From JBBDLF01 sp040879025 (GTDB taxonomy: Bacteria > Pseudomonadota > Gammaproteobacteria > Pseudomonadales > Pseudohongiellaceae): a DNA stretch of 64,000 nucleotides. A program made the position numbers and the translations under genes. The DNA lies in NCBI GenBank assembly GCA_040879025.1, contig JBBDLF010000038.1, positions 164,365-228,364 of the forward strand, written 5' to 3'. The notes under the pieces are model-generated. The model was not told the origin of the DNA. It saw only the letters and a program-made list of their open reading frames with translations, and did no database searches. Shown here in pieces: positions 36,655-45,581 of this stretch. Every line of letters begins with the position of its first letter. The stretch's first letter is position 1.

Positions 36655-37800
36655 TCAGGCGGGAATAAATTGCTGATCCGAAAAGCTTTCCATCAAGCGT
36701 TGCCAGCGTTTCTTTTGCACCTTCAGCTTGAACCTGATCTCACGATAGCCATCGCGCAGCTGCACCAGGTCCCATTGGCAGAACTTTTCCTGCAGTTCCT
36801 TGCTTCGGGCTTCATACCATGACTGGCGATGCTGAGCCCACAGTTGCAGCGTATGCTTGAACTGCTCGTATTCCTGTTCCAGGCGCTGTTTCCACAATTC
36901 AGGAACATCATCGCCCGCGCATTTTTCGGCGGCAATCCTGTACTGAAGCTCCAATCGGGCTCTTTCGATGGCAACCGGGGAACAGACTCTCAGGTCGCGG
37001 GTGAGGCCAACGAAGGAACACAGGCGAATCAGCCACTTGGTGGGGTCGTAATGCCACCACCGAATGCCGTTACGGTAATCCCACTGGAACGTATGGTGAT
37101 AGTTGTGATACCCCTCGCCGTAGGTAATCAGTGCCAGCAAGGAACTGTCCTTGGCGGAACTGGTGTGACTATAGGGTTGCCCTCCCCACATATGAGCGAT
37201 GGAATTGATCAGATAGGTGACATGTTGACTGAGTACCAGTCTCAACAGGCCTCCCAGTAACAATCCGGCAATGATATCCCCGTGAAGATAACCCAGAAAC
37301 GCGGGTACGCCTATATTCATGAACAACACCAGTGCGAGGTAATGTTTGTGTTGCCAGACGACTATTGGATCCTTTTGCAGATCCTTCACGTTGGAGAAAT
37401 TTTTGGTTCCGCTGGGATAGTTTCTCAGAATCCAGCCGATGTGAGAAAACCAGAAACCCCGACCGGCGGAGTAGGGGTCGTGGTCGTTGTCGTCAACATA
37501 CCGGTGGTGACGACGGTGATCGGAGGCCCAGTTCAGTACGCTGTTCTGCAGCGCGCAGGCGCCTCCCAATGCAAACAGGAAGCGGAGAACAGGGTGTGCC
37601 CGGTACGTTTTGTGTGACCAGAGCCTGTGGTAACCTGCTGTGATCGACAGGCCGCAAAATCCCATCAGAAGTACAAAAACCGACCAGTCGTACCAGTCGT
37701 AGCCATGGTAAAACCCATAAAGCGGCACCAGCGTGACAGCAAGCAGCGGTGTCAGGCTGAAGAGCAGCATATTGGTCCAGTTGACAGGGGGTTTTCTCAT
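36655..37800 (-). CDS. Acyl-CoA/lipid delta-9 fatty acid desaturase
   Basis: A 381-residue integral membrane di-iron desaturase that would insert a double bond into saturated acyl chains and so adjust membrane fluidity. The three histidine boxes are present: HRLWSH near residue 58, HRRHH near residue 95 and HNYHH near residue 235, in the acyl-CoA desaturase arrangement with four membrane helices. The last 120 residues are an unusual long helical, Gln/Glu/Arg-rich tail not needed for catalysis. No regulator is adjacent. Confidence 0.93.
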   Translation of the reverse strand: MRKPPVNWTNMLLFSLTPLLAVTLVPLYGFYHGYDWYDWSVFVLLMGFCGLSITAGYHRLWSHKTYRAHPVLRFLFALGGACALQNSVLNWASDHRRHHRYVDDNDHDPYSAGRGFWFSHIGWILRNYPSGTKNFSNVKDLQKDPIVVWQHKHYLALVLFMNIGVPAFLGYLHGDIIAGLLLGGLLRLVLSQHVTYLINSIAHMWGGQPYSHTSSAKDSSLLALITYGEGYHNYHHTFQWDYRNGIRWWHYDPTKWLIRLCSFVGLTRDLRVCSPVAIERARLELQYRIAAEKCAGDDVPELWKQRLEQEYEQFKHTLQLWAQHRQSWYEARSKELQEKFCQWDLVQLRDGYREIRFKLKVQKKRWQRLMESFSDQQFIPA

Positions 37801-37979
37801 AGCTTCGGGTTCCTGTTAATTCGCCGGGTGCAAGGAATGCACATCTTGAAGACCGTTATTCCCGGGCAAATTATTACATGATAGCGACCAAAAAGAACGT
37901 CATGATGCCTTCTGTAGCCAATTGAATATTGGTATCGTGGTGTCTGGGAGCCGGGCAGCAGATTGAAAGGAGGGCGGAT

Positions 37980-38183
37980 ATGGAGAAGCAACTGATTGAA
38001 TTGCAAACACAATTCAGTTTCCAGGAAGATATGATCCAGGAACTTAATGCCGTTGTGGCACGCCAGCAGCAACAGATAGACCGTCTGGAGAATAAAATGG
38101 AACACTATCAGAACCAGTTGTCGGAACTGACCCTGTCTCTCACCGAGGCGAAGGAAGAGGTGGAGAAGCCACCGCACTGGTGA
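37980..38183 (+). CDS. slyX: SlyX family protein
   Basis: A 67-residue coiled-coil protein of the SlyX family: QLIELQTQFSFQEDMIQELN, then IDRLENKMEH, ending in the typical KPPHW. Function is unknown. The ATG at 37980 follows AAAGGAGGG by a good distance, which fixes the start. A GC-rich hairpin begins inside the last codons. It is convergent with the cold-shock gene. Confidence 0.93.
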   Translation: MEKQLIELQTQFSFQEDMIQELNAVVARQQQQIDRLENKMEHYQNQLSELTLSLTEAKEEVEKPPHW

Positions 38184-38190
38184 GCGGTGG
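38169..38190 (+). terminator. GC-rich hairpin over the slyX stop codon
   Basis: CCACCGC (38169-38175) and GCGGTGG (38184-38190) pair with an 8-base loop that contains the stop codon. A T-run is absent. It may end slyX transcription or protect its mRNA end. Confidence 0.35.
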
Positions 38191-38218
38191 GGATTGCCGC
38201 TGGCGGGCTGCCGTCAGA

Positions 38219-38638
38219 CTAGCGGGCTACCGCCACGTCTTCCGCCTGAAGTCCCTTGTCGCTTTCGCTGAGAATGAACTCAACCCGCTGTCCATCGTGA
38301 AGTACCCGGTGCCCTTTGCCCCGGATGGAGCGGAAATGGACGAACACGTCATCTCCATTGTCACGCGTGATGAATCCGAATCCCTTGTTGGCATTGAACC
38401 ACTTCACGCTGCCGGATTCCCGGGGGTGGCCGCTTTGATCGGGCGATTCCTCAATATCGTGGCTGGTGACTCCGGCGGCACCCCAGAAGGCCGCGATCAG
38501 GCTAAGAATGAAGACCGGCAGCAGAATCGCGGGCAGATCGGACAGGGTCAGCTGGTAATTCCCGGAGGCCAGAAAATACAGGGGGAATCCTGCCAGCATC
38601 GTTAGAAAGATGGCAATGATAATCGGTTTGGTTAACAT
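38219..38638 (-). CDS. Membrane-anchored cold-shock domain protein
   Basis: A 139-residue protein with two predicted transmembrane helices (about residues 4-25 and 36-58), a short Ser/Pro-rich linker and a C-terminal cold-shock domain (about 74-138). The RNA-binding motifs are intact: KGFGFI (RNP1) and VFVHF (RNP2), beginning at SGSVKWFNANKG. Ordinary Csp proteins are about 70 residues and soluble; here the nucleic-acid-binding domain is tied to the membrane, and both termini are likely cytoplasmic. It could hold mRNA or single-stranded DNA near the membrane; that is inference. The start ATG at 38638 is clear. Confidence 0.88.
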   Translation of the reverse strand: MLTKPIIIAIFLTMLAGFPLYFLASGNYQLTLSDLPAILLPVFILSLIAAFWGAAGVTSHDIEESPDQSGHPRESGSVKWFNANKGFGFITRDNGDDVFVHFRSIRGKGHRVLHDGQRVEFILSESDKGLQAEDVAVAR

Positions 38639-38911
38639 GGATTGTCTCGTTTCTGATTATAGTACCTGAACACGGCCTGACACACAGGTGATGCGTTGGG
38701 CCGGTACGGAAGTCCATTCTACCCAGCCTATTGGAGATTTTAAACCTGCGCTCCCTCGGCAAACTTCCGGGAACAGCCCCCGACCCTGCATTGTTCGAGG
38801 TTGAAATATTCCTCTTCAGGCTGGATTCAGCTTGTTGCGGCTACCTTGGGCGGGTGGAACGCGTTTTCCATGGTGACGGATATGACTTCAGACCAAGAAG
38901 GGGAGTGCAAA

Positions 38912-39439
38912 ATGAAAAAGCTGATACCGATAAACGGCGCTGCGATTTGTACCCTGTTTGCCACGGTGGTTACAGCCCAGGTGGAGTATCTGTACGCTCC
39001 GGTGGTGGAGAGCCGGCCGCTGTACCGGGTGGTTGAAGTTTCGACGCCGAGGGAGGAATGCTGGGAAGAAGAAGTGGTGGTTGAGCGCGAAAGGCGTGGC
39101 GGTGGCTCCAGTACTCCGGTGGTTCTCAGTACCATTATCGGCGGCGCCATCGGTAATGCGGTGGGCCACAACAAGTCCAATCAGCGCGTGGGCGCCGTGG
39201 TTGGCGCTGTCTTGGGTCACTCTATCGGACGTGATATAGTGAGGAATTCGGGGCAACCCGGGGTCCGTGAATACCGGACGGTTGAGCGTTGCCGCACAGT
39301 CTACGAACGACATGAAGAAGAGCGCCTCAGCGGATATCAGGTTACCTACAACTATAACGGACAGGACTACAGCATTCGCACCGATTCCGATCCCGGTGAT
39401 GAGATCAGAATCAGGGTCAGTGTACAGCCGGTCCTTTAA
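38912..39439 (+). CDS. Glycine-zipper 2TM outer-membrane-type protein
   Basis: A 175-residue exported protein with a signal peptide ending near VTAQ (residue 22). Residues 70-110 form a glycine zipper: STIIGGAIGNAVGHNKSNQ and VGAVVGAVLGHSIGRDI, as in the 17-kDa surface antigen and SlyB families. The C-terminal part with TYNYNGQDYSIR is beta-type. AAGGGGAG stands before the ATG at 38912. Proteins of this kind sit in or near the outer membrane; the role is unknown. The 273 bases between the divergent cold-shock gene and this gene hold no further gene I can support. Confidence 0.8.
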   Translation: MKKLIPINGAAICTLFATVVTAQVEYLYAPVVESRPLYRVVEVSTPREECWEEEVVVERERRGGGSSTPVVLSTIIGGAIGNAVGHNKSNQRVGAVVGAVLGHSIGRDIVRNSGQPGVREYRTVERCRTVYERHEEERLSGYQVTYNYNGQDYSIRTDSDPGDEIRIRVSVQPVL

Positions 39440-39504
39440 GGTCCCAGGACGCACGGGGAACTCTTGTTGCCACCTTTATTTTTGGAATCGACTGCTGGAG
39501 TCAA

Positions 39505-39840
39505 ATGCTGAAACGATGGTCGGGTCTTTTTCTGGTCGTTACGCTGACGGTAGCGCAGGTGACACTTGCCCAAGTTCCGGGACTGAACCCCGGCGACCTG
39601 AACAACAATCTCGATAATTCGCGTCAGAACCCCAGGAATCAATCCGCTACTGACGTGAACATATCGGAGACTCAGGCTATTGCTCTGGCGCGGCAACGCT
39701 TTACGGGCAATATCCTTCGCATCACCCTCACCGGTGAGGGTGCCAACCGGCGCTACCAGATCCGCATGGAGAATGAGGGCAAGGTCTTCACTGTCTATGT
39801 CCACGCAACCAGTGGCCGCGTCAGCGGCGGACAAGGCTGA
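39505..39840 (+). CDS. Exported PepSY-domain protein
   Basis: A 111-residue protein with a signal peptide ending LAQ (residue 23) and one PepSY domain: ISETQAIALARQRFTGNILRI and YQIRMENEGKVFTVYVHATSG. PepSY domains often inhibit proteases or sense periplasmic state. It precedes a response regulator gene by 31 bases and a sensor kinase gene, so it probably belongs to the same operon and may modulate signalling, as in several PhoPQ-like loci. Confidence 0.85.
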   Translation: MLKRWSGLFLVVTLTVAQVTLAQVPGLNPGDLNNNLDNSRQNPRNQSATDVNISETQAIALARQRFTGNILRITLTGEGANRRYQIRMENEGKVFTVYVHATSGRVSGGQG

Positions 39841-39871
39841 CGCGTCTGCTTGCGGGCGCGAGGATCCCTGA

Positions 39872-40549
39872 ATGAAGTTACTGGTAGTCGAAGATGAGAG
39901 CCTGTTGCGACAGCAGTTGGTGCAGGGACTCACCAGCGCCGGTTTCGTGGTAGACGATGCCGCCGACGGAAAATCAGGCCTGTATTACGCAACGGAGTTC
40001 GACTATGACGCCGCCATCATTGACCTGGGTCTGCCCGAACTGGACGGTCTTAGCCTGATCCGGCAGGTTCGCGGCATGAACAAGAATTTTCCGGTCCTGG
40101 TGCTCACCGCGCGCGGAGACTGGCAGGACAAGGTCGGAGGCCTGGATGCGGGCGCTGATGACTATGTCGTCAAACCTTTCCAGATCGAGGAAATCAAGGC
40201 AAGAATCAATGCACTGCTCAGGCGCGCCGCAGGTTTTGCGAAGCCGAAGCTTGAATTCGGTCCCCTTGCTCTGGATCTTTCCGCCAAACGTCTAACGGTT
40301 CACGATCGTATGGTGGATCTGACAGCTTACGAGTACAAGATGCTCGAGTACTTGATGCTGCATCCCGGTCAGGTCATTTCCAAGACTGAACTCACCGAAC
40401 ACCTTTATGCGCAGGATTATGACCGCGACAGCAATGTGCTGGAGGTGTTCGTGCGTCGTTTGCGACAGAAGCTTGATCCCGATCAAACCCTGCGTCCGAT
40501 TGAAACTGTACGCGGGCAGGGCTATCGCTTCAGTGTTCCCGCAGCGTGA
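39872..40549 (+). CDS. OmpR/PhoP-family response regulator
   Basis: A 225-residue response regulator. The receiver domain shows the acidic pair in VVEDESLL, the phosphoacceptor Asp in AAIIDLGLPELDG (near residue 51), Thr in VLTARG and Lys in VVKPF (near residue 102). The second half is an OmpR-type winged helix, with VLEVFVRRLRQKLD and IETVRGQGYRF. It most resembles PhoP/QseB-type regulators. It is followed after 34 bases by the cognate sensor kinase. Confidence 0.95.
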   Translation: MKLLVVEDESLLRQQLVQGLTSAGFVVDDAADGKSGLYYATEFDYDAAIIDLGLPELDGLSLIRQVRGMNKNFPVLVLTARGDWQDKVGGLDAGADDYVVKPFQIEEIKARINALLRRAAGFAKPKLEFGPLALDLSAKRLTVHDRMVDLTAYEYKMLEYLMLHPGQVISKTELTEHLYAQDYDRDSNVLEVFVRRLRQKLDPDQTLRPIETVRGQGYRFSVPAA

Positions 40550-40583
40550 TCTCCGAGGCAGGTCAAGCCCGGAACCCCCTCCA

Positions 40584-42017
40584 ATGAAGAAAACCGAAAC
40601 GACCACCGAATATTCGTTGCAAACCAGGCTTCTGTTCGCGGTGAGCATTCTGCTATTCATATTTCTCGGTCTGACCGGCATGGTTCTGGACCGTGCGTTC
40701 AGGGATAGTATCGAGGCCGGGGTGGCTGAACAGCTACAGTTGCAGATTTATCTTCTGCTGGCTTATGCGGAAGAGGAGGGGGGCGAATTCTATTTCCTGG
40801 AAGATTTGCGGGAACCTCGTTTTGGCCGGCTCAATTCCGGTCTTTACGGATTTATCAGCAGTGCTGTCGAAGGCGAACTCTGGCGTAGCGATTCAGCCCT
40901 GGACCTCCAGTTTCAGGACAATCAGGTGTTACAGCAGCACGTGGCGACGGGTGAAACGGCTTTTACCACAATTCGCAGTGCTGATAATGAACAACTTTTT
41001 GCAGTCAGTTACGGCATCCTGTGGGAAGACGGTGAAAGTGAGTATACGTTCACCGTGATGGAAACGTCGGAGCCCTATCTGTCCGAAATTTCCGGTTTTC
41101 GTGCCAGTCTCTGGTCCTGGCTCGGTGGCGTGGCTGTCTTGTTGCTGGCCTTACAGTTGATACTGATGCGCTGGGGCTTGTCGCCACTCCACCGGATGGC
41201 CAAAGACCTGAAGCTTATCGAGTCCGGAGAGCGGGAACAGCTTGAAGGAGTTTATCCAAGGGAATTGCGTGGTGTAGCGAACAATCTTAACTTGCTCATC
41301 AAGACCGAACGCAAACAGCAGGCGCGGTACAGGACAACTCTGGGTGACCTTGCCCACAGCTTGAAAACGCCTCTGGCCGTGATAACCGGACTGATGGAAA
41401 ACCTCTTCCAGGGGAGGGGCGAAGTGTTATCGGGTGATGTGAAACAACAGGTAGCCGCCGTGGAGGAACAACTGGAACGGATGAATCAGATCGTCAGTTA
41501 TCAGTTGCAGCGGGCGGTAACCGCGGACAGTAGCAGTACGCTCGCCAGACAGGTAAGAGTCGCGGCGGTGATCAGAAAAATCCTTGATGCGCTGGTCAAG
41601 GTCTATGCGGACAAGCAGGTTCATTATGAGCTTGATCTGGATGAAACGGTGATTTTCCCCGGAGACGAGCGCGATCTGATGGAGATCGTCGGAAATATTG
41701 TAGACAACGCGTTCAAGTATGGGAGCAGCATGGTGCGCATTACGGCGGGTGTAGCCGAGAGCGCGAAGACGTGCAGGGAACTGGTAATATTTGTTGAAGA
41801 CGACGGTCCCGGCATCGCGCCGGACAAGCGTCAGTTCGTTCTTCAGCGGGGTGCCCGCGCGGACACGCTGGCGACGGGTCAGGGAATAGGACTTGCCGTG
41901 GTTACCGATATAATTGGCAGTTACAATGGCAGTATCAACGTGGGAGAGAGCGATCTGGGGGGCGCCAGCATCGAGGTTCGCATAGACCTGGTTATTTCCC
42001 CGGTCGTCGTAAACTGA
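40584..42017 (+). CDS. PhoQ-like sensor histidine kinase
   Basis: A 477-residue sensor kinase with transmembrane helices at about residues 16-36 and 172-195 enclosing a periplasmic domain of about 135 residues rich in Glu and Asp, as in PhoQ-like metal- and peptide-sensing kinases. The HAMP-like linker is followed by an intact H box, GDLAHSLKTPLAVI, with His258, and an ATPase domain with GNIVDNAFKYG, VEDDGPGI and GQGIGLAVV. The ATG at 40584 is the natural start, shortly after the regulator stop. It should phosphorylate the adjacent response regulator; the stimulus is not known. Confidence 0.93.
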   Translation: MKKTETTTEYSLQTRLLFAVSILLFIFLGLTGMVLDRAFRDSIEAGVAEQLQLQIYLLLAYAEEEGGEFYFLEDLREPRFGRLNSGLYGFISSAVEGELWRSDSALDLQFQDNQVLQQHVATGETAFTTIRSADNEQLFAVSYGILWEDGESEYTFTVMETSEPYLSEISGFRASLWSWLGGVAVLLLALQLILMRWGLSPLHRMAKDLKLIESGEREQLEGVYPRELRGVANNLNLLIKTERKQQARYRTTLGDLAHSLKTPLAVITGLMENLFQGRGEVLSGDVKQQVAAVEEQLERMNQIVSYQLQRAVTADSSSTLARQVRVAAVIRKILDALVKVYADKQVHYELDLDETVIFPGDERDLMEIVGNIVDNAFKYGSSMVRITAGVAESAKTCRELVIFVEDDGPGIAPDKRQFVLQRGARADTLATGQGIGLAVVTDIIGSYNGSINVGESDLGGASIEVRIDLVISPVVVN

Positions 42018-42057
42018 TGCGGCGGCCACCCGCAATAGACTGTCCTGTGACATCGCA

Positions 42058-42816
42058 CTAAAAGAACAGGCTCGCGGTTACCGCCACCAGAGTCATACCG
42101 AACAGAAACCATTTGATGTAGCTTTGCGGGGTTCGCACCGCGACCTTTACGGCCAGATGCGCTCCCAGCATTGACCCTGCGGCGAGAATCAGACCGGGAA
42201 TCCACCGCACCTGATCAAACAGTACAAAAACAACCAGCGCGAGGGCGGTAAAAGCCAGCGTACAGGTCATTTTCAATGCGTTGGCCCGCAGCAGGTCATA
42301 ACGCAATCCACCCGCCAGGGCGCCGATAAGGATGAAGCCTACACCCGCCTGGACGAAACCGCCATACACTCCCGCTATGAACAGGCCCCACCAGGCTGCG
42401 CGGTTTTCAGTGGGAGAAAGAGCCGGTGTTCCCAAAGGCGGGGCGATTATCGTCGGTTTGACCAGGATGATGAACGACATTAACAGGATGGATCCCAGCA
42501 ACAGAGGCTTGAGATAAAAGGAGGGCATCACGGCCGCCATCAAGGCTCCCAACAGTCCGCCCAGTGTGGTGGGGACAAGTATGGGTATGACAGCCTGCCG
42601 ATCCAGGCTCTGGTAACGGTCGAACCCCCGTACCCCTACCACGCACTGCAGCGTCACAGCCACCCGATTGGTGCCATTGGCGATTTCAGGGGGCAGCCCC
42701 AGCATCATGAGCACCGGCAGGGTCAGATTGGATCCTCCTCCGGCAACTGTATTCACGGCACCGGCTATCACGCCGACCAGCGCCAGCAGGCACAAGAGCA
42801 AGATACTGTAGTCCAT
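42058..42816 (-). CDS. TauE/SafE family sulfite exporter-like membrane protein
   Basis: A 252-residue inner-membrane protein with seven to eight hydrophobic helices and the family's N-terminal signature GVIAGAVNTVAGGGSNLTLPVLMMLGLPP followed by ANGTNRVAV. The second half repeats the pattern around GFVQAGVGFILIGAL. The TauE/SafE family moves sulfur-containing anions or other small organic anions; the substrate here is unknown. The ATG at 42816 is preferred; an upstream frame extension is not family-like. Confidence 0.88.
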   Translation of the reverse strand: MDYSILLLCLLALVGVIAGAVNTVAGGGSNLTLPVLMMLGLPPEIANGTNRVAVTLQCVVGVRGFDRYQSLDRQAVIPILVPTTLGGLLGALMAAVMPSFYLKPLLLGSILLMSFIILVKPTIIAPPLGTPALSPTENRAAWWGLFIAGVYGGFVQAGVGFILIGALAGGLRYDLLRANALKMTCTLAFTALALVVFVLFDQVRWIPGLILAAGSMLGAHLAVKVAVRTPQSYIKWFLFGMTLVAVTASLFF

Positions 42817-42962
42817 GGGTCCTGGCCGTTGTGTTGGTGATGAAAGTGGCCGATAGCATACATCAGGAAGTCCGCGAAGTCGCATTGCGCTGAAGACGCT
42901 CAATGGCAGCGTTCCTCGATAAAGTCCAGTGCACTTCAGTCAGAAAGTGATCATCAAGAAAC

Positions 42963-44078
42963 ATGAGTGATATACACATTACAGGGGGCGGAATTGTCGG
43001 ATTGCTGCTCGCTCGCGAACTGGCGGAAGCGGGGGTCGGAGTTATCCTTCTGGAGCGGGGACGCTGTTGTCGGGAGGCTTCCTGGGCGGGTGGCGGTATA
43101 GTTTCGCCCCTGTATCCGTGGCGTTATGCGGCTCCGATCACCGCGCTGGCCGGCTGGGCCCAGGATTTTTATCCGGAACTGGTCGTTGCTCTCCGGGAAA
43201 CCACGGGAATTGATCCGGAACTGAACCATTGCGGGTTGTTGATGCTGCAGGCCCCGGATGAGAGCGAAGCGCTGCAATGGGCGTCTAAAACCGGCAGAAG
43301 GATCATGCCGGTCGATTCTGAATTCATCTACCGGAAGGAAGCGCGGTTGGCCGGCGGGTTTACCCGGGGTCTGTGGATGCCGGACGTAGCGAATGTCCGT
43401 AACCCGAGACTGGGACAGGCGCTGTATGAGGATCTGATCGGGAGACTCGGCGTCACCATAATGGAACATTGCGAAGTACGGCGGATAGTTTGCGAAAACA
43501 GCCGGGTGCAATCACTGGAAGTAACTCAGGCCGGACACAAACGGCGGATTCCCGTCTCCACTCTGGTGGTTTCAGCAGGGGCATGGTCGGGAGAAATACT
43601 GCGCTCTACAGGAGTCAGGTTGCAGGTAGAACCTGTAAAGGGTCAGATGTTACTGTATAAATCCCCGCATCAATTGATCGAGTCCGTGGTGCTGACTGAG
43701 GGCCGATACCTGATCCCCAGGAAGGACGGACATATCCTCGCGGGGAGCACGCTGGAATATTGCGGCTTTGACAAATCGCCTACGGATGACGCATTGCACT
43801 CTCTCAGGGAGTCGGCTGAGCGGCTGGTCCCGGATTTAAAAAGCCTGCAAATCAAGGCGCAGTGGGCGGGACTGCGGCCTGGTGCGCCGGGTGGAATTCC
43901 GTATATCGGTGCGCTGCCCGGGTTTGAAAACCTGTACGTCAATGCCGGTCAGTTTCGCAATGGATTGGTACTGGCGCCTGCTTCGGCTCGGCTTCTCGCC
44001 GATCTATTGCTTGGAAGAAGTCCCATTGTCGATCCTGTACCGTTCCTGCCGGGTACTACGCGCGAAACCGGTTTTTGA
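42963..44078 (+). CDS. thiO: FAD-dependent glycine oxidase ThiO
   Basis: ThiO oxidises glycine to the imine used to build the thiazole of thiamine; this gene is the D-amino-acid-oxidase-type form. The 371-residue protein has the N-terminal FAD-binding motif TGGGIVGLLLARELAEAGV, EASWAGGGIVSPLYPW near residue 38, and the C-terminal FAD contact segment LYVNAGQFRNGLVLAPASARL. In Pseudomonas the gene also stands next to pilR. Other thiamine genes are not in the window. Alternative: another DAO-family oxidase. Confidence 0.88.
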   Translation: MSDIHITGGGIVGLLLARELAEAGVGVILLERGRCCREASWAGGGIVSPLYPWRYAAPITALAGWAQDFYPELVVALRETTGIDPELNHCGLLMLQAPDESEALQWASKTGRRIMPVDSEFIYRKEARLAGGFTRGLWMPDVANVRNPRLGQALYEDLIGRLGVTIMEHCEVRRIVCENSRVQSLEVTQAGHKRRIPVSTLVVSAGAWSGEILRSTGVRLQVEPVKGQMLLYKSPHQLIESVVLTEGRYLIPRKDGHILAGSTLEYCGFDKSPTDDALHSLRESAERLVPDLKSLQIKAQWAGLRPGAPGGIPYIGALPGFENLYVNAGQFRNGLVLAPASARLLADLLLGRSPIVDPVPFLPGTTRETGF

Positions 44079-44141
44079 GCTTTTGTGACATGAGCGGCCG
44101 CTTGGAGGTCGCTTCGGCCTGCCTGGTGGGTTCCTGACTGT

Positions 44142-45527
44142 CTATTCCAGGCCCAGTTTTTTCAGGCGGTAACGCAGGCTGCGAAACGACATGCCCAGCT
44201 TTTTCGCGGCGGCGGTTTTATTCCATCGGGTTTCCACCAGGGCTTTTTCAATGGCCTTGATCTCAATGGTCTCCAGATGTCTCTCCAGAGAAAAGTCATC
44301 GTCGGCAATCACAGATGCCTCAACTTCGGGTGCGAGGGTGTCATCGACCTTAAACGGGGCGGGTTGCCCCGTACCGAGTTCAAGGCTTTCAGGCAGAATC
44401 AAATTGTTTTCGCAAAGAGTCGAGGCGCGTTGCAGGATGTTTTCCAGTTCTCGCACATTACCGGGGAATTCGTAATCCAGAAGCATGGTTTCCGCGTCTT
44501 TATGCATCGCACAGGAAGTGCTGTCATTTTCTCGCGCGATCCGGTCGAGAATATGGTGTGTCAGTTCCGGAATATCCTCGATACGTTCCCTTAGCGGAGG
44601 AACCGCCAATTCTATAACATTGATGCGATAGAACAGATCCTGTCGGAGTCGGCCTGCGGCGACTTCCACGGCGAGGTTTTTATGGGTGGCACTGAGGATG
44701 CGGACGTCGATGGGAATTTCCTTTGGCGCCCCGACAGGCCTTACGGCTTTTTCCTGGATAACGCGAAGCAGTTTAACCTGAATATGAAGCGGCAGGTCCG
44801 CCACTTCATCCAGAAACAGGGTGCCGCCATGAGCGGCCTGAAATAGCCCGGGATTAGCCTGGTCGGCACCGGTAAAGCTGCCCTTGAGGTGACCGAAGAG
44901 TTCACTTTCAACGAGTTCACCGGGAATGGCCCCGCAATTCACGGCGATGAAAGGGGCATCACAGCGCGCACTCTGGGCATGAATGGCCCGCGCCGCCAGT
45001 TCCTTTCCACTACCGGATTCCCCACTGATGTAGACCGGAGCCTGGCTTCGCGCCAGCTTGCCTATCTGCTCGCGCAGGTGCCTGATCTTTTTTGAATTGC
45101 CTTTGATATATACCATGCCGGGAGCGAGGGTGGATTTGCCGTCGCCACCCATCTTGTCGTTTTGGGCAAGGCGCAGGGCGCTGTTGATAAGATCTCTGAG
45201 GCGCTGAAGATCCACAGGTTTTGATACGAAGTCAAAGGCACCGGCCTTGAGGGATTTGATCGCCGTTTCAACACTGCCGTGAGCAGTAATTACCGCAACC
45301 GGCATCTCGTTGTACTCGCTCTGAATCAGTTCAACCAGCTCGATTCCGTCTCCGTCCGGCAGCCGCATGTCGGTAAGACAGAGATCAAAAGCCTGTGCAG
45401 CCAGGAGTTCCTTTGCTTCGGCAAGATTGCTCGCGGATTCCGTGTTCAACGACATCCTTGCCAGCGTGATTTCCAGCAACTCCCTGATGTCCGGTTCGTC
45501 GTCAACTATGAGCACCTTGCTCTTCAT
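44142..45527 (-). CDS. pilR: Type IV pilus sigma-54 response regulator PilR
   Basis: PilR activates sigma-54-dependent transcription of the major pilin. The 461-residue protein has a receiver domain (Asp in LCLTDMRLPDGDG near residue 52), an AAA+ domain (Walker A GESGSGKELAAR near residue 168; GSFTGA loop that contacts sigma-54, in its PilR form with Ser; Walker B TLFLDEVADL) and a Fis-type helix-turn-helix at the end (WNKTAAAKKLGMSFRSLRYRLKKL). It follows pilS on the same strand after 54 bases. No pilin gene is in the window. Confidence 0.94.
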   Translation of the reverse strand: MKSKVLIVDDEPDIRELLEITLARMSLNTESASNLAEAKELLAAQAFDLCLTDMRLPDGDGIELVELIQSEYNEMPVAVITAHGSVETAIKSLKAGAFDFVSKPVDLQRLRDLINSALRLAQNDKMGGDGKSTLAPGMVYIKGNSKKIRHLREQIGKLARSQAPVYISGESGSGKELAARAIHAQSARCDAPFIAVNCGAIPGELVESELFGHLKGSFTGADQANPGLFQAAHGGTLFLDEVADLPLHIQVKLLRVIQEKAVRPVGAPKEIPIDVRILSATHKNLAVEVAAGRLRQDLFYRINVIELAVPPLRERIEDIPELTHHILDRIARENDSTSCAMHKDAETMLLDYEFPGNVRELENILQRASTLCENNLILPESLELGTGQPAPFKVDDTLAPEVEASVIADDDFSLERHLETIEIKAIEKALVETRWNKTAAAKKLGMSFRSLRYRLKKLGLE

Positions 45528-45581
45528 CTGTTTGGCTCTCCTGTGGTCTGAGCTTCTTCTTTGACGCCGTGTTTGGGCATC

